Positions 1 through 9,480 of a stretch of 64,000 nucleotides of DNA are shown piece by piece. Below the pieces are notes generated by a model. The model was not told where the DNA came from, ran no database searches, and saw only the letters and a list, made by a program, of their open reading frames with translations. Source of the stretch: Pseudomonas crudilactis (lineage in GTDB: Bacteria; Pseudomonadota; Gammaproteobacteria; Pseudomonadales; Pseudomonadaceae); NCBI RefSeq assembly GCF_013433315.1, contig NZ_WXVV01000002.1:124001-188000 (forward strand), in the 5' to 3' direction. The translations under genes were made by a program, and so were the position numbers. The stretch's first letter is position 1. Each line of letters begins with the position of its first letter.

Positions 1-29
1 ATTTTTTTGCGCATCCGTTCGAGTCAGGT

Positions 30-1238
30 TCAAACAGCGGCGAAGAACGGCAAGGCCAGGTAGAGCTTGATCACGATGACATTAATAATGTCGATGAAGA
101 ACGCGCCAACCATCGGCACCACCAGAAACGCGATCTGCGAGGGACCGTAGCGCTGCGTGACCGCTTGCATATTGGCAATCGCGGTCGGCGTGGCGCCCAG
201 GCCAAAACCGCAATGCCCCGCCGCCAACACTGCCGCATCGTAATTGCGGCCCATCACCCGGAACGTCACGAAGATCGCGAACAGCGCCATGACCAGCGCC
301 TGCACCGCCAGGATGATGAAAATCGGCAACGCCAGTGCAGCCAGATCCCACAACTTGAGCGACATCAGGGCGATCGCCAGAAACAGCGACAGGCTGACAT
401 TGCCCAGTACCGAGACTTCACGCTCAAACACCTGATACAAGCCCAGCGCTGAAAGACCATTGCGCAGCACCACGCCTACAAACAGCACACAAACGAACGT
501 CGGCAATTCGAGCGCAGTCCCTTGCAGCCAACCATTGATCAGGTTACCGGCCAACAGGCTGATGGCGATCAGTGCCAGGGTCTCGATAAACGAGAAGGGC
601 GTGATTGAGCGCTCCTTGTTCGGCTGTTCAAAACCCTTTGGCAGTCGCGGCGCTTCCTGCTGATTGCAGCCAGGGACCTCCACACGCTTGATGAGCAGGC
701 GCGCAACCGGTCCACCAATCAGGCCGCCCAGCACCAGACCAAACGTCGCGGAGGCTATTGCCAGCTCGGAAGCGGAGGCCAGACCGTACTTCTCGCTAAA
801 TACCGTACCCCACGCAGCACCCGTGCCATGGCCGCCCGCCAAGGTAATGGATCCTGTCAGCAGCCCCATCAACGGGTCGAGCCCGAGTATTTTTGCCAGC
901 CCGATCCCCATCGCATTCTGCACCACCAACAGCCCAGTGACCGCCAGCAGAAATATCCCGACGATCCGGCCACCTTTCTTCAGACTGGCAAAGTCTGCGC
1001 TCAGACCGATGGTGGCAAAAAAGGCCAGCATCAGCGGTGTCTGCAGAGAAGTATCAAAACGAACTTCAATATCGAATGTTCGCAGCAGCAATAAAGTCAG
1101 GGCAACTACCAGGCCGCCCGCTACAGGCTCAGGAATATTATAACTGCGCATGAAACCAACACGCCTGACTAGCCCGCGCCCTAGTAGAAGCACTAGAGAA
1201 GCGGCCACAAGTGTTCCGTAAAAATCGAGCTGAATCAT
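30..1238 (-). CDS. gltS: Sodium/glutamate symporter GltS
   Basis: This 402-residue inner-membrane protein imports glutamate together with sodium ions. The whole length is a series of hydrophobic helices, and it carries the glycine-rich GGHGTGAAWG stretch near residue 135 that is typical of the GltS family, in the first of two inverted repeat halves; a second related motif, GHCGFGLGATP, lies near residue 345. Length agrees with the family (about 400). It is transcribed leftward alone, away from a 360-base gap that must hold its promoter. No strong Shine-Dalgarno precedes the ATG. Assignment rests on family recognition and is secure. Confidence 0.93.
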   Translation of the reverse strand: MIQLDFYGTLVAASLVLLLGRGLVRRVGFMRSYNIPEPVAGGLVVALTLLLLRTFDIEVRFDTSLQTPLMLAFFATIGLSADFASLKKGGRIVGIFLLAVTGLLVVQNAMGIGLAKILGLDPLMGLLTGSITLAGGHGTGAAWGTVFSEKYGLASASELAIASATFGLVLGGLIGGPVARLLIKRVEVPGCNQQEAPRLPKGFEQPNKERSITPFSFIETLALIAISLLAGNLINGWLQGTALELPTFVCVLFVGVVLRNGLSALGLYQVFEREVSVLGNVSLSLFLAIALMSLKLWDLAALALPIFIILAVQALVMALFAIFVTFRVMGRNYDAAVLAAGHCGFGLGATPTAIANMQAVTQRYGPSQIAFLVVPMVGAFFIDIINVIVIKLYLALPFFAAV

Positions 1239-1601
1239 TGGAATTATTCTTGATTATATATTCAGAGGCGAACTTTTTACCTGTGCTCGCCTCATGAACC
1301 GGCTGATTGTCTCAACACTGATTACTGTGGAATTCAAGAGCCTTCGATGGCTTGAATATATCTTAATATTTCAGGAGAAATATTAGCCCGGCAACTTTAA
1401 CAATCGCCATCTGTGATTCCAAGGATATGAACCAGAACCAAGGCACTACAGTTGTGACCAAAAGTGTAATTACGCCATTGATATAAAATATTACTTGCCA
1501 CTCATCGCAACAAGATTATTCCTACACACCAAAGAGATTACTTTAGTTGCGCAAATAAAAATGCCCTGACATGTCAGGGCATTTTTAAACTGGGCGAGCT
1601 T
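1239..1601. other. Gene-free AT-rich gap with tandem hairpins
   Basis: No coding frame is supported here. The stretch is clearly richer in A and T than its surroundings. It holds two adjacent inverted repeats: ATTCAAG (1332-1338) with CTTGAAT (1351-1357), and TAATATTTC (1364-1372) with GAAATATTA (1377-1385) separated only by AGGA. It presumably carries the gltS promoter and leader on the minus strand, but I cannot pick out -35/-10 boxes with confidence. Confidence 0.4.
1557..1586 (-). terminator. Rho-independent terminator after the DUF4870 gene
   Basis: A perfect palindrome TGCCCTGACATGTCAGGGCA (1562-1581) is flanked by five A on the left and five T on the right, so it can work in both directions. 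It lies 16 bases beyond the stop codon of the leftward DUF4870 gene. Confidence 0.85.
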
Positions 1602-1970
1602 TTATTTGATCAACCGCCAGGTAAACGGATATCGGTACGGGAAGCCTTCATTAGCCTTCACCCCCGCAATGATCGTCAAAACCAGTGCGCCGATAGCCAG
1701 TATTCCCAGCAGAAAGAACCCGATGATCAGCACCATCAGCAGGAAGCAGATCAACGATGCGATGGCGACGGTGATCTGAAAATTCAGCGCCTCTTTACCT
1801 TGAGCATCGATGAACGGGTCCGTTTCGCGCTTCATCTGCCAGAGGATCAACGGTCCGATCAGATTGCCGAACGGAATCCAGATCCCCAGCAAGGCGGACA
1901 AGTGACAAAACATCGCCCATTGGCGAACCTCCTGGCTCGGTTTGGGCAGCAGCTCTTGCTCGTCACTCAT
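1602..1970 (-). CDS. DUF4870 family small membrane protein
   Basis: This 122-residue protein has a soluble N-terminal segment followed by hydrophobic helices at roughly residues 24-45, 70-90 and 90-108, as in the DUF4870/TIC20-like family. The mid-protein motif with KEALNFQ is characteristic of that family. Function is unknown. A very strong Shine-Dalgarno (AAGGAGG, five bases before the ATG) fixes the start. It lies 28 bases downstream of rph in the same direction and may be cotranscribed with it; a bidirectional terminator closes the unit. Confidence 0.85.
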   Translation of the reverse strand: MSDEQELLPKPSQEVRQWAMFCHLSALLGIWIPFGNLIGPLILWQMKRETDPFIDAQGKEALNFQITVAIASLICFLLMVLIIGFFLLGILAIGALVLTIIAGVKANEGFPYRYPFTWRLIK

Positions 1971-1998
1971 CGCGTCCTCCTTGCGGTTATCAACCTGC

Positions 1999-2721
1999 TC
2001 AGTCGGCCAGTGCAGCCTTTTGCAGTTCGAAGATTTCGTTCATGCCCTGCTTGGCCAGCTCCAGCATGGCGTTCAAGTCTTCAGGCTGGAACGGCGCGCC
2101 TTCAGCGGTGCCCTGTACTTCGATGAAGCCACCGGTGCTGGTCATCACGACGTTGAGGTCGGTCTCGGCAGCGGAATCTTCAAGATAGTCCAGATCCAGC
2201 ACGGCCTCGCCCTGATACATACCGACCGACACGGCACCAATCATCTGCTTGAGCGGATCGCCGCCCTTCAGGCCACCACGCTTCTTGATCACTTTCAGCG
2301 CATCAACCAGCGCAACCATGGCACCGGTGATCGAAGCCGTGCGAGTACCACCGTCGGCCTGGATCACGTCGCAGTCGACGTACAGGGTCACGTCGCCCAG
2401 CTTGGACATGTCCAGCGCCGCGCGCAGGGAACGGCCGATCAGACGCTGGATTTCCAGGGTGCGACCGCCCTGCTTGCCACGGCTCGCTTCACGCTGGTTA
2501 CGCTCGCCAGTGGCGCGCGGCAGCATGCCGTATTCGGCAGTCAACCAACCCTGCCCCTGGCCCTTGAGGAAACGCGGCACGCCGTTTTCGACGCTGACGG
2601 TGCAGATGACTTTGGTATCACCGAATTCGACCAGTACGGATCCCTCGGCGTGTTTGGTGTAGTTGCGGGTAATGCGGATCGAGCGGAGCTGATCGGCAGC
2701 GCGACCACTTGGACGTTTCAT
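1999..2721 (-). CDS. rph: Ribonuclease PH
   Basis: Phosphate-dependent 3' to 5' exoribonuclease that trims the 3' ends of tRNA precursors. The 240-residue product is the normal family length and starts [13 protein letters not shown]; the frame stays open further upstream, but family alignment places the ATG at 2721. Conserved segments seen include the [14 protein letters not shown] strand, the [18 protein letters not shown] arginine-rich phosphate/tRNA region and [17 protein letters not shown]. It is divergent from yicC, the usual arrangement in pseudomonads. Confidence 0.95.
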   Translation of the reverse strand: MKRPSGRAADQLRSIRITRNYTKHAEGSVLVEFGDTKVICTVSVENGVPRFLKGQGQGWLTAEYGMLPRATGERNQREASRGKQGGRTLEIQRLIGRSLRAALDMSKLGDVTLYVDCDVIQADGGTRTASITGAMVALVDALKVIKKRGGLKGGDPLKQMIGAVSVGMYQGEAVLDLDYLEDSAAETDLNVVMTSTGGFIEVQGTAEGAPFQPEDLNAMLELAKQGMNEIFELQKAALAD

Positions 2722-2868
2722 AGGGAATACCTGTACTGGGGACGGAAAACTGCCGAGCATTATAGAGCCCTGCACCGCGACTGGGCACTCGTTAAAAACC
2801 CGGGCGACGACCGAAGGCCCTGAAACACCCATTACCGACGGGCTGCAGCCCTTTGTCACACCGTGTGT

Positions 2869-2898
2869 TTGGGCGCATTCGCCGCACTGCGCTACAAT
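2869..2898 (+). promoter_or_regulatory. Candidate sigma70 promoter of yicC-gmk
   Basis: TTGGGC at 2869-2874 and TACAAT at 2893-2898 are separated by 18 bases in the rph/yicC divergent gap, about 90 bases before the yicC start codon. The -10 match is good and the -35 is partial; this is a motif reading only. Confidence 0.35.
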
Positions 2899-2990
2899 CC
2901 TGCGCCTTTGTTGCCAGTCGGCTTAAATTCATTCATATCGCGCTCGCGAAATTCACGTTTCGCGCCGATCTGCATTGCGAGGTCACCGCC

Positions 2991-3854
2991 ATGGTGCACA
3001 GCATGACCGCCTTCGCCCGCGTCGAAAAAGCCGGCGCACAGGGCACCCTGAGCTGGGAGCTGCGCTCGGTCAACAGCCGCTATCTGGAGCCCCACCTGCG
3101 CCTGCCGGAGTCGTTTCGCGACCTCGAAGGCGCGGTACGTGAAGCGCTGCGTCAGGGCCTGTCGCGAGGCAAACTCGAATGCACCCTGCGTTTCACCGAA
3201 GAAAGCACCGGCAAAACACTGCAAATCGATCGCGAGCGCGCCGCGCAGTTGGTCGCCGCCGCTGAGACGGTCGCTGGTCTGATCAAGAATCCTGCCGCAT
3301 TGAGTCCGCTGGAAGTGCTGGCCTGGCCCGGCGTGCTGGTAGGCGATGCGACCGACCCGCAGGCATTGAACGCCGACGCGCTGGCCCTGTTCAATCAAGG
3401 CCTGAAAGAGCTGAAGGCTGGCCGCGAGCGCGAAGGCGCGGAGCTGGCACGCCTGATCAACGAACGCCTGACCTCCATTGAAGAAGACGTGGTGACCCTG
3501 CGTGAACTGGTGCCGCAAATGCTTGCGACCCAGCGCCAGAAAGTCCTCGATCGCTTCGCCGACATGAAGGCCGAACTGGATCCGCAGCGTCTCGAACAGG
3601 AAATGGTCATCCTCGCGCAAAAGAGCGACGTGGCCGAAGAACTGGATCGCTTGAGCACCCACATCATCGAAGTGCGCCGGGTGCTCAAATCCGGTGGTGC
3701 CGCCGGTCGGCGCCTGGACTTCCTGATGCAGGAACTCAACCGCGAAGCCAACACACTGGGCTCCAAGGCCTTCGACCCGCGCAGCACCCAAGCCGCCGTC
3801 AACCTCAAGGTGTTGATCGAGCAGATGCGCGAACAAGTGCAGAATATTGAGTAA
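2991..3854 (+). CDS. yicC: YicC family endoribonuclease
   Basis: This 287-residue protein begins MVHSMTAFAR, the universal YicC opening, so the in-frame codons upstream of 2991 are not used. YicC/YloC proteins are cytoplasmic endoribonucleases linked to RNA turnover and stationary-phase survival. The C-terminal DUF1732 region, with RLDFLMQELNREANTLGSKA, is intact and is the most conserved part of the family. It is followed by gmk after 12 bases, the standard gammaproteobacterial pairing, so the two are probably one transcript. Confidence 0.93.
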   Translation: MVHSMTAFARVEKAGAQGTLSWELRSVNSRYLEPHLRLPESFRDLEGAVREALRQGLSRGKLECTLRFTEESTGKTLQIDRERAAQLVAAAETVAGLIKNPAALSPLEVLAWPGVLVGDATDPQALNADALALFNQGLKELKAGREREGAELARLINERLTSIEEDVVTLRELVPQMLATQRQKVLDRFADMKAELDPQRLEQEMVILAQKSDVAEELDRLSTHIIEVRRVLKSGGAAGRRLDFLMQELNREANTLGSKAFDPRSTQAAVNLKVLIEQMREQVQNIE

Positions 3855-4487
<633 letters not shown>

Positions 4488-4554
4488 TCAGCACTTCCCA
4501 AAACCGCTGCAAGCGCTTTACATTGGTACTTGCAGCGCGTCGAAGGGTCTGGTC

Positions 4555-4591
4555 AAAAAATCAGCGCTTCCCTAATCGCTGGTGATTTTTT
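4555..4591 (+). terminator. Probable terminator between gmk and rpoZ
   Basis: CAGCG (4562-4566) pairs with CGCTG (4577-4581), extended by an A-run on the left (AAAAAAT) and a T-run on the right (ATTTTTT) after a three-base bulge. A second inverted repeat, CGCTGCAAG (4505-4513) with CTTGCAGCG (4529-4537), sits just before it. Together they suggest partial termination after gmk. Confidence 0.5.
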
Positions 4592-4654
4592 AAACTGCTC
4601 AGTCCGCTCGCCCACCCGGGCAGCGCGCATATTGCATTCGCTCCGAGGAATACC

Positions 4655-4918
4655 ATGGCCCGCGTAACCGTTGAAGACTGCCTGAACCACGTGGAAAACC
4701 GTTTTGAACTGGTCATGCTGTCCACCAAGCGTGCCCGTCAACTGGCCACCGGCGGCAAAGAGCCACTGGTCCAGTGGGAAAACGACAAGCCGACTGTTGT
4801 CGCCCTGCGTGAAATCGCTGAAGGCCTGATGAGCTACGAGTTCATCGCCGAGCAGGAAATCGTCCAGGATGAGCCGCTGTTCGCAGCGTTCGAGGACGAG
4901 TCCAACGAGGCCGTCTAA
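4655..4918 (+). CDS. rpoZ: RNA polymerase omega subunit
   Basis: This 87-residue protein is the omega subunit, which helps fold and dock the beta' subunit and forms part of a ppGpp-binding site. The sequence [20 protein letters not shown] is the classic omega start, followed by the conserved ARQL and alternating helix region. It lies 57 bases upstream of spoT, so the omega subunit and the ppGpp enzyme are likely coexpressed, as in most gammaproteobacteria. Confidence 0.96.
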   Translation: MARVTVEDCLNHVENRFELVMLSTKRARQLATGGKEPLVQWENDKPTVVALREIAEGLMSYEFIAEQEIVQDEPLFAAFEDESNEAV

Positions 4919-4975
4919 GCCTATGCCTGGTCGACGTAGCACGGCGCGGGATCACAGCTTACGGCAGGAGTCATC

Positions 4976-7081
4976 ATGCCGAGCATAGACGCCCTCGCCG
5001 ATCGCTTATCGACCTACCTCGGCAATGACCAGGTCAACCTGGTCCGCCGAGCGTATTTCTACGCCGAACAAGCCCATGACGGTCAACGCCGTCGCAGTGG
5101 CGAGGCGTACGTCACGCATCCTCTTGCCGTGGCCAATATTCTTGCCGACATGCACATGGACCATCAGAGCCTGATGGCCGCGATGCTGCATGACGTGATC
5201 GAAGACACCGGTATCGCCAAAGAAGCGCTGCAAGCGCAGTTCGGTGAAACCGTGGCCGAACTGGTCGACGGGGTCAGCAAACTGACCCAGATGAATTTCG
5301 AGACCAAGGCCGAAGCCCAGGCTGAAAACTTCCAGAAAATGGCCATGGCCATGGCGCGCGACATTCGTGTGATCCTGGTCAAGCTTGCCGACCGCCTGCA
5401 CAACATGCGCACGCTGGAAGTGCTGTCCGGCGAAAAACGCCGCCGGATCGCCAAGGAAACCCTCGAAATCTACGCGCCCATCGCCAACCGGCTGGGCATG
5501 CATGCGATCCGCATCGAATTCGAAGACCTCGGCTTCAAGGCCATGCACCCGATGCGTTCCGCGCGGATCTACCAGGCGGTCAAGCGCGCCCGGGGCAACC
5601 GCAAGGAAATCGTCAACAAGATCGAAGAATCCCTTGGCCATTGCCTCGCTATCGACGGCATCCAGGGCGAAGTCAGCGGTCGCCAGAAACACCTCTACGG
5701 CATCTACAAGAAAATGCGCGGCAAGCGTCGGGCCTTCAACGAGATCATGGACGTCTATGCGTTCCGGATCATCGTCGACAAGGTCGATACCTGCTACCGC
5801 GTACTGGGTGCTGTACATAATTTGTACAAACCGTTGCCGGGGCGCTTCAAGGATTACATCGCGATTCCCAAGGCCAACGGCTATCAGTCGCTGCACACCA
5901 CACTGTTCGGCATGCACGGCGTACCGATCGAGATCCAGATCCGCACCCGCGAAATGGAAGAGATGGCCAACAACGGCATCGCCGCCCATTGGCTGTACAA
6001 ATCCAGCGGTGACGAGCAGCCGAAAGGCACTCACGCCCGCGCCCGCCAGTGGGTCAAAGGCGTGCTGGAAATGCAGCAGCGTGCCGGCAACTCGCTGGAA
6101 TTCATCGAAAGCGTGAAGATCGACCTGTTCCCGGACGAGGTCTACGTGTTCACGCCCAAAGGCCGGATCATGGAGCTGCCGAAAGGCTCTACGGCGGTCG
6201 ACTTTGCCTACGCGGTGCACACCGACGTCGGCAACAGCTGCATCGCCTGCCGGATCAACCGTCGTCTCGCGCCGCTGTCCGAACCGCTGCAAAGCGGCTC
6301 CACGGTCGAAATCGTCAGCGCTCCGGGCGCACGACCGAATCCGGCATGGCTTAATTTCGTGGTCACCGGCAAGGCGCGCACGCACATCCGCCACGCGCTG
6401 AAACTGCAACGCCGCTCCGAATCCATCAGCCTCGGCGAACGCCTGCTGAACAAAGTCCTCAACGGTTTCGACAGCTCGCTGGAGAAGATCCCGGCTGAAC
6501 GCGTCAAAGCAATGCTCACCGAGTACCGCCTCGAACTGATCGAAGATTTGCTCGAAGACATTGGCCTCGGCAACCGCATGGCTTACGTCGTTGCCCGCCG
6601 CCTGCTCGGCGAAGGCGAACAGCTGCCAAGCCCGGAAGGCCCGCTGGCGATTCGCGGCACCGAAGGTCTGGTGCTGAGCTACGCCAAATGCTGCACGCCG
6701 ATCCCGGGCGACCCGATCGTCGGGCACCTGTCGGCGGGCAAAGGCATGGTCGTGCACCTCGACAACTGCCGCAACATCAGCGAAATCCGGCACAACCCGG
6801 AAAAATGCATCCAGCTCTCGTGGGCCAAGGATGTCACCGGCGAATTCAACGTCGAACTGCGCGTCGAGCTGGAACACCAGCGCGGCCTGATCGCCCTGCT
6901 GGCCAGCAGCGTCAACGCAGCCGACGGCAATATCGAAAAAATCAGCATGGACGAACGCGATGGTCGCATCAGCGTGGTCCAGTTGGTGGTCAGCGTCCAC
7001 GATCGTGTGCACCTGGCCCGCGTGATCAAGAAGCTGCGCGCCCTGACCGGGGTGATCCGCATCACCCGCATGCGTGCATAA
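4976..7081 (+). CDS. spoT: Bifunctional (p)ppGpp synthase/hydrolase SpoT
   Basis: Controls the stringent response by making and, mainly, breaking down (p)ppGpp. The 701-residue protein has an N-terminal HD hydrolase domain with the intact metal motif HDVIED (H72, D73, E76, D77), a RelA/SpoT synthetase domain (about residues 220-345), a TGS domain (about 385-450) beginning near FTPKGRIMELP, a conserved CCTPIPGD segment and a C-terminal ACT domain (about 625-700). The start is supported by GGAG seven bases upstream. Its downstream neighbour ridA is 24 bases away. Confidence 0.96.
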   Translation: MPSIDALADRLSTYLGNDQVNLVRRAYFYAEQAHDGQRRRSGEAYVTHPLAVANILADMHMDHQSLMAAMLHDVIEDTGIAKEALQAQFGETVAELVDGVSKLTQMNFETKAEAQAENFQKMAMAMARDIRVILVKLADRLHNMRTLEVLSGEKRRRIAKETLEIYAPIANRLGMHAIRIEFEDLGFKAMHPMRSARIYQAVKRARGNRKEIVNKIEESLGHCLAIDGIQGEVSGRQKHLYGIYKKMRGKRRAFNEIMDVYAFRIIVDKVDTCYRVLGAVHNLYKPLPGRFKDYIAIPKANGYQSLHTTLFGMHGVPIEIQIRTREMEEMANNGIAAHWLYKSSGDEQPKGTHARARQWVKGVLEMQQRAGNSLEFIESVKIDLFPDEVYVFTPKGRIMELPKGSTAVDFAYAVHTDVGNSCIACRINRRLAPLSEPLQSGSTVEIVSAPGARPNPAWLNFVVTGKARTHIRHALKLQRRSESISLGERLLNKVLNGFDSSLEKIPAERVKAMLTEYRLELIEDLLEDIGLGNRMAYVVARRLLGEGEQLPSPEGPLAIRGTEGLVLSYAKCCTPIPGDPIVGHLSAGKGMVVHLDNCRNISEIRHNPEKCIQLSWAKDVTGEFNVELRVELEHQRGLIALLASSVNAADGNIEKISMDERDGRISVVQLVVSVHDRVHLARVIKKLRALTGVIRITRMRA

Positions 7082-7105
7082 CTCAACCATTACAAGGAGT
7101 CATAC

Positions 7106-7486
7106 ATGACCAAGACTGTTATCACCAGCGACAAGGCCCCGGCCGCCATCGGTACTTACTCCCAGGCGATCAAGGCCGGCAACACCGTTTACATGTCGGG
7201 CCAGATTCCTCTGGACCCAAAAACCATGGAACTGGTTGAAGGCTTCGAAGCCCAGACCGTCCAGGTGTTCGAGAACCTCAAAGCCGTGGCCGAAGCCGCT
7301 GGCGGTTCGTTCAAGGACATCGTCAAACTGAACATCTTCCTCACCGACCTGAGCCACTTCGCCAAGGTCAACGAGATCATGGGCAAGTACTTCGACCAGC
7401 CATACCCGGCCCGCGCCGCCATCGGCGTAGCTGCCCTGCCGAAGGGCTCGCAGGTTGAAATGGATGCCATTCTGGTCATCGAGTGA
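7106..7486 (+). CDS. ridA: RidA family reactive intermediate deaminase
   Basis: This 126-residue YjgF/RidA protein hydrolyses reactive enamine/imine intermediates made by PLP enzymes such as threonine dehydratase, releasing 2-ketoacids and ammonia. The signature [20 protein letters not shown] is present, with the substrate-binding R103 and the conserved E118. It is expected to be a cytoplasmic trimer. An AAGGAG element precedes the ATG. It is probably cotranscribed with spoT. Confidence 0.93.
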   Translation: MTKTVITSDKAPAAIGTYSQAIKAGNTVYMSGQIPLDPKTMELVEGFEAQTVQVFENLKAVAEAAGGSFKDIVKLNIFLTDLSHFAKVNEIMGKYFDQPYPARAAIGVAALPKGSQVEMDAILVIE

Positions 7487-7492
7487 TGCGCA

Positions 7493-7518
7493 CGGCGCGG
7501 CCTTCAAACGCCGCGCCG
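7493..7518 (+). terminator. GC-rich hairpin after ridA
   Basis: CGGCGCGG (7493-7500) pairs perfectly with CCGCGCCG (7511-7518) across a ten-base loop, starting seven bases beyond the ridA stop codon. There is no T-run after it, so it may be an mRNA-stabilising hairpin rather than an intrinsic terminator. Confidence 0.4.
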
Positions 7519-7553
7519 ACTGCTGCAAGAAAAGGTTTTGAAAGGATTCCACC

Positions 7554-8294
7554 ATGCGCAAAGCGCTAGCTCTCCCGCTGCTCGCCATTTTCCTCGGCGG
7601 CTGCGCCAGCAACCCTGCCGACCGTGACATCAGCGGCACCTGGATCAACCAGGTGGCGATCGATGCCGCAGCCAAGGGCGGCCCCCTGCGCGAAGCGCTT
7701 CAGGCTTACGGCCCGAACCTTGAGTGGGACGTCAACACCAAGGCCAGCCAGGCCCGCTACACCAACGGTTTTGAGAACGTCGAAGGGCGGCTGCTGGGTG
7801 AAAAATCCGGCGCCTGGAAAGTCGACTTCTATGGCAGCTCCGCCAGTGAGCTGAAACGCGACGGCGGGCAACTGCAGCAAGCCGCCAGCGACAACGAACC
7901 CGAGCAGGTGTTCGACCGCGCACAGATTCCGGTGCCGGAAGGCGCGCCGATCGGCGCCAGTTTCGAACGCGCGCTGTATTCCGCCTACATGGGCGGTAGC
8001 TGGACAATCGCCAGCGGTCAGGGCGAAGGCAGCACCGTGCAGTTCCAGGCTGATGGCCAGGTTTCCGGTTTGCCGGGGGCCGACCGTTATGCCCTGTGCC
8101 TGGCGGGCGATTGCGCGTCGATGAGCAACGGTAACGACAGCATGTGGTTGCAGCAGAACGGCCAGGGCAATAACTGGATCTTTGTGCGCAAGGGCAAAGA
8201 GCTGGAAATCCTGCAAGCAGTGAACTCCGCTCAAGCGGACGAACAACCGCAGTTCACCGCAGGTGAGCGCAAGTGGTTGCTGGAAAAACAGTAA
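7554..8294 (+). CDS. Putative lipoprotein of unknown function
   Basis: This 246-residue protein starts with a lipoprotein signal peptide: MRKALALPLLAIFLGGC, lipobox LGGC with the lipidated cysteine at 17. The next residues (ASNP) lack an aspartate at +2, which favours outer-membrane sorting. The body shows two similar beta-rich halves; a segment near residue 145 (GGSWTIASG, then FQADGQVSGLPG) resembles the opening strands of META/HslJ-type domains, which is only a suggestion. An AAGGA site lies seven bases before the ATG. No partner is apparent from the neighbours. Confidence 0.7.
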   Translation: MRKALALPLLAIFLGGCASNPADRDISGTWINQVAIDAAAKGGPLREALQAYGPNLEWDVNTKASQARYTNGFENVEGRLLGEKSGAWKVDFYGSSASELKRDGGQLQQAASDNEPEQVFDRAQIPVPEGAPIGASFERALYSAYMGGSWTIASGQGEGSTVQFQADGQVSGLPGADRYALCLAGDCASMSNGNDSMWLQQNGQGNNWIFVRKGKELEILQAVNSAQADEQPQFTAGERKWLLEKQ

Positions 8295-8320
8295 CCCGCT
8301 TCTGAAACCGCTGAAGATCA

Positions 8321-8414
8321 AATGTGGGAGCGAGCTTGCTCGCGAATGCGGTGCAACAGCCAACAGAGATGTTGGATGTTAAGCCCTCTTCGCGAGCAAG
8401 CTCGCTCCCACATT
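8321..8414. repeat. REPIN: paired inverted REP elements
   Basis: Two perfectly inverted 26-base arms (8321-8346 and 8389-8414), each with the GTGGGAGCGAGCTTGCTCGC core familiar from fluorescent pseudomonads, flank a 42-base spacer. The element lies between two convergent genes, a common position for REPINs, and could fold into a long hairpin in either transcript. Confidence 0.9.
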
Positions 8415-8434
8415 CGTTTTGTGGTGTTTGGAAG

Positions 8435-9292
8435 TCAGCAGCGTCCTTCTAAAATGGCGGCATAACCTTCGCGGTAGCTCGGGTAGGTTGGCGTCCAGCC
8501 CAACGCTTTCGCCCGGGCATTGCTGCAGCGCTTGCTGCCGGTGCGCCGCACGCTGGCATCTTCAGACCATTCGGTAACGCCCAGATACTCCCGCAACCAG
8601 CCTACGACTTCAGCTAACGGCGCTGGCGCATCGTCGACACCGATGTAGAAATCCTCCAGCTTCACACCCTGCCGAGCCTTCTCCAACAGAAACGCCAACA
8701 ACCCTGCTGCGTCATCGGCATGAATCCGGTTGCCGTACAACGGAGGTTCGACCGCCACGCGATAACCGCGACGCACTTGGGTCAGCAGCCATTCACGGCC
8801 CGGCCCGTAGATCCCGGTCAAACGCAGGATGCTCGCAGGAATACCACTCTTAAGCGCGACCTGCTCAGCCTCAAGCATCAATCGCCCGGAATAACCGGCA
8901 GCGATGGTCTCTGAGTTCTCATCGACCCACTCACCCTCCTGCTGTCCATACACACTGCTGCTGGAAACGAAGATCAGTCGCTCAGGCACCTGCCCATAGT
9001 CATCCAGCCAACTCAGCACATTCTGCAAACCCTGCACATAAGCCGCGCGATAACCGGCTTCGTCGTGATCGGTGGCCGCAGCGCAATACACCAGATAGTC
9101 CACCGCCCCAACCGGCCAAGTGGCCGGGCAGTCCTCATTGAACAGGTCACCGGCGACGCCGATCACGCCGTCAGGCAGCTTCGAAACGTCCCGGCGCAGG
9201 CCATGAACTTCCCAGCCAGCCGCCAGCAATTGCTTGGCCAGACGACTGCCGACATCACCACAACCGGCAATCAAAACAGAAGGCGCGGACAT
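8435..9292 (-). CDS. NAD(P)-dependent SDR/epimerase family protein (YeeZ-like)
   Basis: This 285-residue protein belongs to the extended short-chain dehydrogenase/NAD-dependent epimerase superfamily. It has an N-terminal Rossmann nucleotide-binding motif, IAGCGDVGSRLA (residues about 8-19), an SSSSVYG segment with the catalytic Tyr, and a GIYGPGR motif. The pattern is closest to YeeZ-type proteins, whose substrate is not established. The ATG at 9292 has AGGAG seven bases upstream, better than the TTG one codon earlier. It is divergent from exbB and convergent with the lipoprotein gene. Confidence 0.8.
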   Translation of the reverse strand: MSAPSVLIAGCGDVGSRLAKQLLAAGWEVHGLRRDVSKLPDGVIGVAGDLFNEDCPATWPVGAVDYLVYCAAATDHDEAGYRAAYVQGLQNVLSWLDDYGQVPERLIFVSSSSVYGQQEGEWVDENSETIAAGYSGRLMLEAEQVALKSGIPASILRLTGIYGPGREWLLTQVRRGYRVAVEPPLYGNRIHADDAAGLLAFLLEKARQGVKLEDFYIGVDDAPAPLAEVVGWLREYLGVTEWSEDASVRRTGSKRCSNARAKALGWTPTYPSYREGYAAILEGRC

Positions 9293-9378
9293 CAAAAAAC
9301 TCCTATCGGAAAGACACAGACTAGCCTCGGGACAGGACGAGCGGCTAGCAATGCAGGAAAAAAAGATACTCTATTACT

Positions 9379-9406
9379 TTTGTTAACAAGAATTACTTGC
9401 AATAAT
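9379..9406 (+). promoter_or_regulatory. Candidate promoter of the exbB-exbD-tonB operon
   Basis: TTTGTT (9379-9384) and AATAAT (9401-9406) are separated by 16 bases, about 75 bases before the exbB ATG, in an AT-rich patch. The surrounding AATTAC/GCAAT bases faintly resemble a Fur box but match too poorly to claim iron control. Confidence 0.3.
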
Positions 9407-9480
9407 GCACGTCACTTTTGTTCTCGGCCTCACGAGGCCTGGAAGAGCATCAACGTTTTTCTATCTCAGGTCCGGCCAGC

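Noticed and set aside
5006..7090. 694-codon minus-strand frame antisense to spoT
   Set aside because: It mirrors the spoT codon phase; no family features and no Shine-Dalgarno.
9385..9415. Fur box before exbB
   Set aside because: Only scattered matches to the 19-base consensus; not enough to claim iron regulation.
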